The notes beneath the pieces are model-generated. The model made no database searches. It was not told where the DNA came from and saw only the letters and a program-made list of their open reading frames with translations. The translations under genes were made by a program, and so were the position numbers. DNA of 17,103 nucleotides from Bacillota bacterium (GTDB taxonomy: Bacteria; Bacillota; Clostridia; Oscillospirales; Acutalibacteraceae). This document shows, one piece after another, positions 5,844 through 11,562 of this stretch. Position 1 is the stretch's first letter. Each line of letters starts with the position of its first letter. Where the stretch lies: the NCBI GenBank assembly GCA_029007015.1, contig JAQXHB010000001.1, forward strand, positions 1 to 17,103. The letters run 5' to 3'.

Positions 5844-7187
5844 CTATTTATTTCTGTTTTTCTTGACCATTATAAACACAAGCACTGCGATGGCCGCCAG
5901 CACCGCCGCCGACACTGATATGATAATGGCAATCATTCCGCCCGAGAGGGAGTTGCCCGACGAAACATAGATGTCGCTCGATATATTCTTATCATTTTCA
6001 GAGGAAGTCACCTCGACAGCCGACTTTTCGGCCAGCACAAAGGTGCCGGGGGCGGCGGCGGTAAACTGAATCTTGCCGTCGGCCACCTCAAACTCAACCT
6101 CGGTCATGTCGCTGTCGGTCATCAGGTATAGAGCCGCCGTTTCGGCGGTTATGCCCGATGACAGCGGCATGTAAACGCGCACCGCCTTGCCCGGCTGTAC
6201 GCTCACGCCGTCGGCGCCGACAAAGTCAATCTCGTACAGTCCGACGCATCCGGCCACCTTTGCCTTGGCGGCGTCAAACTTATCGCCTGAATCGGCCGCG
6301 CTCACCTTGAGTGAAACTTGGCCCGTAAATGCGCCATCATCGGCCTCGACCTTGATGCCGGTAACGGTGTCCTCGCTCTGCGGAGGGATGGTCTGCACCG
6401 TTTTTTCACCACAGCGCTTGCAGGTGCCGCTCATTTCGCCGGCCGATGACAGGGTGGGCTGTTTGGTTACCGTCGGGTCGTCAAAATCATGTTTCAGCGA
6501 GGCAATATCCTTGGTTTCCTCATGGTTGCAGGTTTTACATGTGCGCTTTTGCTGTCCCTTTTCGGTGCAAGTGGCCTCTTTCACAGTCGTCCACGCGCCG
6601 TAGGAGTGCCCCGTCGCCGCGATATCCTTGGCCTCAGCCTTGCCGCACACAGAGCAGGTGCGCTTCTGCTGTCCCTTTTCGGTGCATGTGGCCTTTTTCA
6701 CAGTTGTCCACGCGCCGTAGGAGTGCTGACTGCAGTTAACGGTCAGCGTACCGGCCACGACCGATGTGGCAACATCTGCGCCGCTTGCATCGGAGCAAAC
6801 GCGCACAGTAATGCCAATCGGGTATGATTTGACTGGCGCGCCGGCGTTAACAGTAAAGGTGATTTTGAGCAAAACGCCGTTGGCCGTCGAGTTGGAAGCC
6901 GAATCCCACGACGGGTTGTTGCCGTTGGTAAAATCGGACATAACACTGCCGTTGGCATAGGTTGCCGTCATCGCCGTTTTGTCATATGTAGGGGTAACGG
7001 TCAGTCCGGCGATGCCGGTATTGCCCGAAACCGAGACATTTACCGTCACCGAGCCGCCCTGCTTGACCGATGCTGAACCGACGGTGATTTTAACCGGCGA
7101 GGCCGCCGCGGGCATGATAAATGCCGATGAAACCATGATAGCCACGGCCGCCACCGCAGATGCTATCGAACCGAAAAACTTTCTCAT
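5844..7187 (-). CDS. Membrane-anchored cohesin-domain surface protein with CxxC repeats
   Basis: 447 residues, exported and anchored at both logic ends: signal peptide 1-29 (cut near PAAAS) and a C-terminal membrane helix at 416-441 followed by KKNRNK. Residues 31-151 fit a cohesin domain: TVGSASVKQGGSVTVNV, GIAGLTVTPTYD, GVLLKITFTVN, SYPIGI and the closing GTLTVN strand. Two near-identical 39-residue repeats (155-193, 194-232) begin HSYGAWTTVK and hold C-x9-C-x2-C, with a degenerate third (233-267, CKRC only). A further beta domain (about 275-390) follows. Cohesins bind dockerins, and the gene 9 bases upstream encodes one, so this may be its wall-side receptor; that pairing is inference. The ribosome binding site is weak (AGGTTT), suggesting translational coupling to the dockerin gene. 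No sortase motif. Confidence 0.82.
   Translation of the reverse strand: MRKFFGSIASAVAAVAIMVSSAFIMPAAASPVKITVGSASVKQGGSVTVNVSVSGNTGIAGLTVTPTYDKTAMTATYANGSVMSDFTNGNNPSWDSASNSTANGVLLKITFTVNAGAPVKSYPIGITVRVCSDASGADVATSVVAGTLTVNCSQHSYGAWTTVKKATCTEKGQQKRTCSVCGKAEAKDIAATGHSYGAWTTVKEATCTEKGQQKRTCKTCNHEETKDIASLKHDFDDPTVTKQPTLSSAGEMSGTCKRCGEKTVQTIPPQSEDTVTGIKVEADDGAFTGQVSLKVSAADSGDKFDAAKAKVAGCVGLYEIDFVGADGVSVQPGKAVRVYMPLSSGITAETAALYLMTDSDMTEVEFEVADGKIQFTAAAPGTFVLAEKSAVEVTSSENDKNISSDIYVSSGNSLSGGMIAIIISVSAAVLAAIAVLVFIMVKKNRNK
6387..6725 (-). repeat. Three tandem HxYGxW/CxxC coding repeats in the cohesin protein
   Basis: Two units of 117 bases (6609-6725 and 6492-6608) are almost identical in DNA as well as protein. 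A third, diverged unit spans about 6387-6491. Each of the first two encodes HSYGAW, then a Cys, then a C-x2-C pair nine residues on. The third keeps only CKRC. This short Cys/His unit recurs in many clostridial surface proteins; the near-identity of two units points to recent unit duplication. Confidence 0.85.
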
Positions 7188-7196
7188 GAGACAAAC

Positions 7197-8333
7197 CTAC
7201 TTTCCCAATGTGACACTTGAAGTCTGCGTGTCGTAGTCAAAATTTACAATGTACTGACGGATAAGTATAACATCCTTGATATCTATACCGCCGTCGGTGT
7301 TGGCGTATGCACCCAGCCCCACACTGACGGTAGAGGTCTCGGTGTCGTAGTCAAAATTGACAATGTACTGGCGGATGAGTATTACATCCTTGATGTTTAC
7401 CGCTCCGTCGCCGTTTGCGTCGCCCGCAACGGCAATGGTCAGCGACTGCACCTCGGTCCCGCCGTCCATCAGTTTGAGAGTCATGCCAGTCTTGACCCTT
7501 GTTGTGCCCGAAACCGGCGACTGTCCGTCATAGACCGCAAGATAGCCGCTCTCATTAAACCGGCCGATGAGTTCGGACGCTGTGGTTTCCGGCGACACCG
7601 AATAGACACAGCCCGATTTAACGGGGTAGTAACTGCCGGTTATCTCGCCGGGCACCTGACCGGACGCGGCCGCTACGGTTATACTGCCGCCGGCATAGCC
7701 GAGGTCGCTGACTGTATGGGTGGAAATGTCGGTCGAGCCGGCCGCCTTTGTGTTAAGAGTGATGCCGCTGACCGCACTCACAATAGGTGTGATGCACGCC
7801 GTCTTGTCAACACTGCCGGCCGCGTTGTCCGCCACTCTGAACTCCATCTCAAACATAACGCCGTTTGAGCGCGCGAGCGCGGCGGCGTCGATGAAAAACC
7901 TCTCGCCGGCTCTGTCGTCGGTCTGCGCTATCAGCCGAAGTCCTGTCGCCGTATCAGCCGTAATGAGCGAGCCGTATGTAACCATACCGTCAAACGGCGA
8001 TGACCACACACAGCCGTTGCCGTCGGTAACAGGCGCCGCCACACTGCGGTCAAAATCGACCGACAGCACCGCACACGCCATAACGCCGTCGTACACAGAC
8101 GATGACAAATCGGCGCCGACGGTGCCGTTGCCGATAATGCCGTCATAGTTGCTCAGCACAAACTGAACGCGAAAGCGGTCGCCCGCCTCTAACTTGGCAC
8201 CCGATAGGTCGGAGCCGTCGATACCGACCGCCCTCAAAGATACCGTCAGTTTGTCCTCGGCGGCCGCAGTCAGCGGACACATTAGCAGGCACAAAGCGAC
8301 GGCGCAAATAATACAAGTAAGTTTCTTGGCCAA
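7197..8333 (-). CDS. Secreted dockerin protein with an N-terminal cohesin-like domain
   Basis: About 378 residues from the TTG at 8333-8331. That start gives a clean signal peptide (MAKKLTCIICAVALCLLMC, cut near LTAAA) and has AAAGGTGG 8 bases upstream. An in-frame ATG at 8399 would add 22 residues but falls at the predicted transcription start. Domains: a cohesin-like beta-sandwich (about 29-210, ending YAGGSITVA); a small domain often found before dockerins (about 225-300, TTASELIGRF, KTGMTLKLMDGG); and a type I dockerin (305-378). Dockerin repeat 1 has all Ca ligands (DANGDGAVNIKD); repeat 2 reads YANTDGGIDIKD, with Tyr where the first Asp belongs. Both repeats share DVILIRQYIVNFDYDT. No catalytic domain is present, so it looks like an adaptor. 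It heads the surface operon. Confidence 0.82.
   Translation of the reverse strand: MAKKLTCIICAVALCLLMCPLTAAAEDKLTVSLRAVGIDGSDLSGAKLEAGDRFRVQFVLSNYDGIIGNGTVGADLSSSVYDGVMACAVLSVDFDRSVAAPVTDGNGCVWSSPFDGMVTYGSLITADTATGLRLIAQTDDRAGERFFIDAAALARSNGVMFEMEFRVADNAAGSVDKTACITPIVSAVSGITLNTKAAGSTDISTHTVSDLGYAGGSITVAAASGQVPGEITGSYYPVKSGCVYSVSPETTASELIGRFNESGYLAVYDGQSPVSGTTRVKTGMTLKLMDGGTEVQSLTIAVAGDANGDGAVNIKDVILIRQYIVNFDYDTETSTVSVGLGAYANTDGGIDIKDVILIRQYIVNFDYDTQTSSVTLGK
7228..7395 (-). repeat. Dockerin duplicated segment (two near-identical copies, 114-base period)
   Basis: DNA at about 7228-7281 and 7342-7395 is nearly identical and encodes the two dockerin F-helix segments IKDVILIRQYIVNFDYDT. Dockerins are built from two related Ca-binding repeats; here the similarity extends well past the Ca loop, which makes the two binding faces look alike. 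Confidence 0.85.
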
Positions 8334-8403
8334 TTTTCCAACCACCTTTTGCGTGTTAAATTGCTGAAAAAAACGGTGTTTCAAAACAATTGCATACATA
8401 TAT

Positions 8404-8432
8404 ACAATATCCTAAATTATTCAAAAAGTCAA
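8404..8432 (-). promoter_or_regulatory. Sigma-A-type promoter of the dockerin-cohesin-esterase locus
   Basis: On the minus strand: TTGACT (8432-8427), a 17-base spacer, TATTGT (8409-8404). The predicted start of transcription is near 8397, about 64 bases before the TTG start codon of the dockerin gene and within the extra codons of the longer reading frame. It lies in a 121-base A/T-rich gap (8334-8454) between the ribF terminator and the dockerin gene; nothing else was recognised there. Confidence 0.65.
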
Positions 8433-8454
8433 TCAATAATTAGTGCCAATTGAA

Positions 8455-8495
8455 CAAAAATAAGCACGCCTGCCAAAATGGGCAAGCATGCTTAT
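8455..8495 (-). terminator. Intrinsic terminator of the rimP-ribF operon
   Basis: Arms at 8481-8495 and 8460-8474 pair over 15 positions, two of them G-U, around a short AT-rich loop, and TTTTTG follows on the minus strand. The stem overlaps the ribF stop codon (TAA at 8494-8492). It separates the long translation operon from the surface locus, which begins at its own promoter. Confidence 0.88.
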
Positions 8496-9379
8496 CGGCG
8501 CTCGGTTTTACAGCGCAAAATATCGGATTTTAAGGTCTGCTCCAACTCATCAAGCGACGCAAACCTGCGCTCATCTCTGATAAATTCGAGCAACTCTATG
8601 CGCAACTCACGGCCGTACAAATCGCCGCTGTAATCAATTATAAATGTTTCTGCAAGCGGTCGGTCAGCCTTATATGTGGGGCGAATACCCACATTGGTAG
8701 TTGCGTTGTACTGCACGCCGTCAATGACCGTGCGTGAACGGTAAACTCCAAATCGCAGAGGCGCACTGTCGGCGGCAATCAATTGGTTGACGGTCGGCAC
8801 GCCTATCGTCCTGCCGCGCTTATCTCCGTCGATGACAAGGCCGGATATCGAATAGGGGCGTCCGAGCATGACGGCCGCGCTCTCAACATCGCCGTCGGCC
8901 AAAAATTGCCGTATGGCGCTCGATGACACATCACCGACACTGCTGCTTACGCAGTCGCACACCGTACAGCCGATGCCCCTCTCTTGGCAAAAGCGGGTTA
9001 TCAGGCCCACATCGCCGTCGGCATCGCGCCCAAAGCGAAAGTTGTATCCGCAGCAAATGTGATTGGCTCCCATTTCGTCGGTCAGCATGGTCAGATAGTC
9101 CGTCGGGGACATATTCCTGATATCGGCAAAACTGAGTTGCACCACCGTCGTAATGCCCAGTTTTTCAAACTGATTATAGCAGTCGGCTCGGTCGGCAACG
9201 CGCCCGCCGCCGCGGCCGAAATACTCGCGCGCCGACACATCGCTGGTGACCACCGCCGGTACAAGACCGGTCGCCACCGCCGACGAAATGACCGCTCGGT
9301 GACCGATATGAACGCCGTCAAATGTGCCGAGCGCTACTGCACAGCGGCCAATAAACCTCGGCTCATATTCAATGTTCAT
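8492..9379 (-). CDS. ribF: Bifunctional riboflavin kinase / FAD synthetase RibF
   Basis: RibF phosphorylates riboflavin to FMN and adenylates FMN to FAD in the cytoplasm. The 295-residue protein has both halves. The N-terminal nucleotidyltransferase carries GTFDGVHIGH (18-27), a CCGYNFRFGRD stretch and SSSAIR. The C-terminal kinase carries GRTIGVPTVN, TTNVGIRPT and ETFIIDYSGDLYG. The ATG overlaps the truB stop codon as ATGA, so translation is coupled. It is the last gene of the operon; its stop codon lies inside the terminator stem. Length and motifs are normal, and no FMN riboswitch is present, as expected for a gene inside an operon. Confidence 0.96.
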   Translation of the reverse strand: MNIEYEPRFIGRCAVALGTFDGVHIGHRAVISSAVATGLVPAVVTSDVSAREYFGRGGGRVADRADCYNQFEKLGITTVVQLSFADIRNMSPTDYLTMLTDEMGANHICCGYNFRFGRDADGDVGLITRFCQERGIGCTVCDCVSSSVGDVSSSAIRQFLADGDVESAAVMLGRPYSISGLVIDGDKRGRTIGVPTVNQLIAADSAPLRFGVYRSRTVIDGVQYNATTNVGIRPTYKADRPLAETFIIDYSGDLYGRELRIELLEFIRDERRFASLDELEQTLKSDILRCKTERR

Positions 9380-10266
9380 GCCCCGTCACCCCCTGCTGTA
9401 AGGCACTTTACAAGCAACATGCCCGACGCCTCATCCACCTGACCGAGGCCGACAAATTGCCCGCCGTACACCCGCACAAGTGAGCCGTCCTGCGCCTGAG
9501 AGTGAAACTTAACCCGCTCGAGCATAAGTTGCCCGCCGTTCATAAATCGGCTCGTCTGCGCCTCGGTAATGTCGGCCCGAGGCAGGTGCATCACCGCGCG
9601 GTCGGCCGACATCAAATGAGCACTCGGGTCGGCCTCAATCTGCTCCAAAGTGGCACATTCAGCGATATCAAAACCAGCGGTATAGGTGCGCCTGAGCCCG
9701 GTCATGGTGGCGCCGCATCCGAGCGCAGCGCCGATGTCATCAACCAGACTGCGTATATAGGTACCCTTTGAGCACCTGACATCTACCGTGTATCGGTTTT
9801 CACCTGTGTGCGCGACCAGTTGCAGAGAGTGGATTGTCACATCTCTCGGCGCACGCTCCACCTCAATGCCATCGCGAGCCAAATCGTACAGCCTGCGGCC
9901 GTCCTGCCTGAGCGCCGAATACATCGGCGGCGTTTGCTGGATACGGCCACGGAAATGCTCAAGCACGCCGCGCACCTCCTCCTCGCCGCACCAAACCTGA
10001 CTGCGTGTCAGCACCTGTCCGGTGCAGTCGAGGGTGTCGGTGGTGTAGCCCAGTTCAAACTCGGCCGTGTAACCCTTGTCCGACTCAAGCATCAAACTGC
10101 ACAGCCGCGTGCCGCGCCCGAGCAACACCGGCAGTACGCCGGTCGCCATCGGGTCAAGTGTGCCCGTGTGCCCCGCGCGCTTTTGACCGTAAATTCGGCG
10201 CAGTTTGGCCACAGCGCCGAAAGAGGTAATTCCGCCGCCCTTGTCAAGCAGTATCAGCCCTTGCAT
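9376..10266 (-). CDS. truB: tRNA pseudouridine-55 synthase TruB
   Basis: TruB isomerises U55 in the T-loop of nearly all tRNAs. The 296-residue protein begins MQGLILLDKGGGITSF and contains AGHTGTLDPMATGVLPV with the catalytic Asp at D38. Later it has CSKGTYIRSLVDDIG and a C-terminal part (from about residue 235, RFMNGGQ to YGGQFVGLG) consistent with the usual PUA-like end. The start codon lies inside the 3' end of nrnA (13-base overlap), with GGAG 8 bases upstream. The rbfA-nrnA-truB-ribF order is common in Clostridia. Nothing unusual. Confidence 0.96.
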   Translation of the reverse strand: MQGLILLDKGGGITSFGAVAKLRRIYGQKRAGHTGTLDPMATGVLPVLLGRGTRLCSLMLESDKGYTAEFELGYTTDTLDCTGQVLTRSQVWCGEEEVRGVLEHFRGRIQQTPPMYSALRQDGRRLYDLARDGIEVERAPRDVTIHSLQLVAHTGENRYTVDVRCSKGTYIRSLVDDIGAALGCGATMTGLRRTYTAGFDIAECATLEQIEADPSAHLMSADRAVMHLPRADITEAQTSRFMNGGQLMLERVKFHSQAQDGSLVRVYGGQFVGLGQVDEASGMLLVKCLTAGGDGA

Positions 10267-11210
10267 CCGCTCTGCTCCATTTCATCGGCAACGGCGCCGA
10301 GCAGCCTCTGCTTGGCCTCCTCTGCGCTCATATGCAGTTGACAGCCGGCGGCACGAGCGTGACCGCCGCCGCCCAGACGGGCGCATATCGCAGACGCATT
10401 TATGGGCGCATGGGTGCGAACACTGACCTTATATTGGTCGCTGTTCATCTCCTTGAGAGTGACACCGATTTGCACGCCCTCTATCTGGCGCGGCAGAGCC
10501 GCCAGCCCATCCAACTCGATCGAATCAATCATCTGTCGCATCTCGTTTGTGACGGTCATCAGGGCACAGCGGTTGCCAAAGTGATATTCAATGCTCTCAA
10601 GCGCCATTCGCTCGACCTCAATGCGGCCGCGCGACTTTGTCTCGAACATGATGCGGTTTATCTCGCCGGCCGCCGCGCCCAGTTCAATCAGATGGGCGGC
10701 AATGCGGTGGGTGTCAGCCGTACAGTTAGAGTAGCGGAAGCACCCGGTGTCGGTCGATATGCCGGTAAATAGAGCGTCTGCCGTGATGCTGTCAATCGGC
10801 ACGCCCAACTGCTTTATCAAATTGTAGACATTCTCGCAGTTAGCCGCGGCCATGGGGTTGATGAAGTTGCGCTCGGCGTAGCCGGTATTGGACGCGTGAT
10901 GGTCAATACACAACTGCACCCGCTCGCCGTACTGCTCACGCAATGTGCCGAGCAGTAACACATCGGCCAAATCGACCGCTATGACACACTCATCGTCAAA
11001 CTGTTGCATCGGCACCTTGTCGGTAAAATAAGCATACCTCGACGGAATGGGGTCGGAGCAAATCACCCGCACGTGCTTCGAAAGTTGTTGAAGCACATGG
11101 CACAGGGCATATCCGGAGCCGACGGCATCTCCGTCCGGAGATGTGTGCAGCAGTATGGTAAAGTTGTCGTTATCCATCAGAAATGCGGCGGCCGCCGACA
11201 AATCAGTCAT
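10254..11210 (-). CDS. nrnA: DHH/DHHA1 phosphoesterase, NrnA-type nanoRNase / pAp phosphatase
   Basis: NrnA-family enzymes degrade 2-5 nt RNA fragments and dephosphorylate 3'-phosphoadenosine 5'-phosphate, using Mn2+. The 318-residue protein shows HTSPDGDAVGS (22-32), VDLAD, the name-giving IDHH (102-105), GISTDTGCFRYSN and, in the DHHA1 domain, GGGGHARAAGC. I start at ATG 11210-11208, preceded by AAGGTG six bases upstream and overlapping the rbfA stop by 8 bases. An in-frame ATG at 11225 lacks a ribosome binding site. It lies between rbfA and truB, the usual clostridial position. Family certain; the balance of the two activities is not readable from sequence. Confidence 0.92.
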   Translation of the reverse strand: MTDLSAAAAFLMDNDNFTILLHTSPDGDAVGSGYALCHVLQQLSKHVRVICSDPIPSRYAYFTDKVPMQQFDDECVIAVDLADVLLLGTLREQYGERVQLCIDHHASNTGYAERNFINPMAAANCENVYNLIKQLGVPIDSITADALFTGISTDTGCFRYSNCTADTHRIAAHLIELGAAAGEINRIMFETKSRGRIEVERMALESIEYHFGNRCALMTVTNEMRQMIDSIELDGLAALPRQIEGVQIGVTLKEMNSDQYKVSVRTHAPINASAICARLGGGGHARAAGCQLHMSAEEAKQRLLGAVADEMEQSGCKG

Positions 11211-11559
11211 TATCCTCACCTTCATTCAGGCTGTCTATCATGCGCGCAATATCGGCGCTGTGCTCGATGGAGTTGTCGGCTATAAACCGAAGTTCAGGCA
11301 CCTTGCGCAGGCTCATGCGCGAACCCAGTTCACGGCGAATGTAGCCCTGCGCGTTTTTTAGCCCAACGACGGCCGATTTGGCCGCCTCAAACCCCTCCAT
11401 GGCACCGACATATATTTTTGCATAGGACAAATCATTGGTCACATCGACATGCACTATGCTGAGCAACAGGTCGCTGACCCTCGGGTCCTTGACCGACCGC
11501 AGAATGTCAGCCAACTCGCGCTGAATGTCGGTGGCAATCCTATCGATTTTATATCCCAT
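11203..11559 (-). CDS. rbfA: 30S ribosome-binding factor RbfA
   Basis: RbfA is a KH-like cold-shock protein that binds immature 30S subunits and helps mature the 5' end of 16S rRNA. The 118-residue length is typical. Recognisable parts are MGYKIDRIATDIQRELADIL, VKDPRV, LSIVHVDVTNDLSYAKIYV, the GYIRRELGSRMSLRKVPELRF segment and a short acidic tail. It starts 3 bases after the infB stop, with GAGGA inside the infB end, 7 bases before the ATG. Co-transcribed and probably translationally coupled with infB and nrnA. Confidence 0.95.
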   Translation of the reverse strand: MGYKIDRIATDIQRELADILRSVKDPRVSDLLLSIVHVDVTNDLSYAKIYVGAMEGFEAAKSAVVGLKNAQGYIRRELGSRMSLRKVPELRFIADNSIEHSADIARMIDSLNEGEDND

Positions 11560-11562
11560 ATA

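Larger units (their letters stand above)
3168..5906. repeat. Direct tandem duplication (two units, about 1.36 and 1.38 kb)
   Basis: Unit 1 spans about 3168-4522 and unit 2 about 4523-5899. Each holds, from low to high coordinate, part of a terminator stem, an SGNH-hydrolase gene, its ribosome binding site and upstream spacer, and the 3' end of the cohesin gene. The heptamer GCACCGC occurs at the outer left edge (3168-3174), at the junction (4523-4529) and at the outer right edge (5900-5906). Left of the heptamer, the junction follows the right-edge sequence (cohesin coding); right of it, the junction follows the left-edge sequence (terminator arm). The units differ by 22 bases, explained by 8 fewer codons in copy 1 and two extra A residues in its spacer. 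Confidence 0.92.

Noticed and set aside
7228..7395. CRISPR-like or mobile-element repeat
   Set aside because: The two copies are the in-frame halves of a dockerin domain and are fully explained by protein structure.
7197..8333. Dockerin protein as a cellulase or other glycoside hydrolase
   Set aside because: No glycoside hydrolase motif or catalytic-size domain is present; the rest is cohesin-like and small beta domains.
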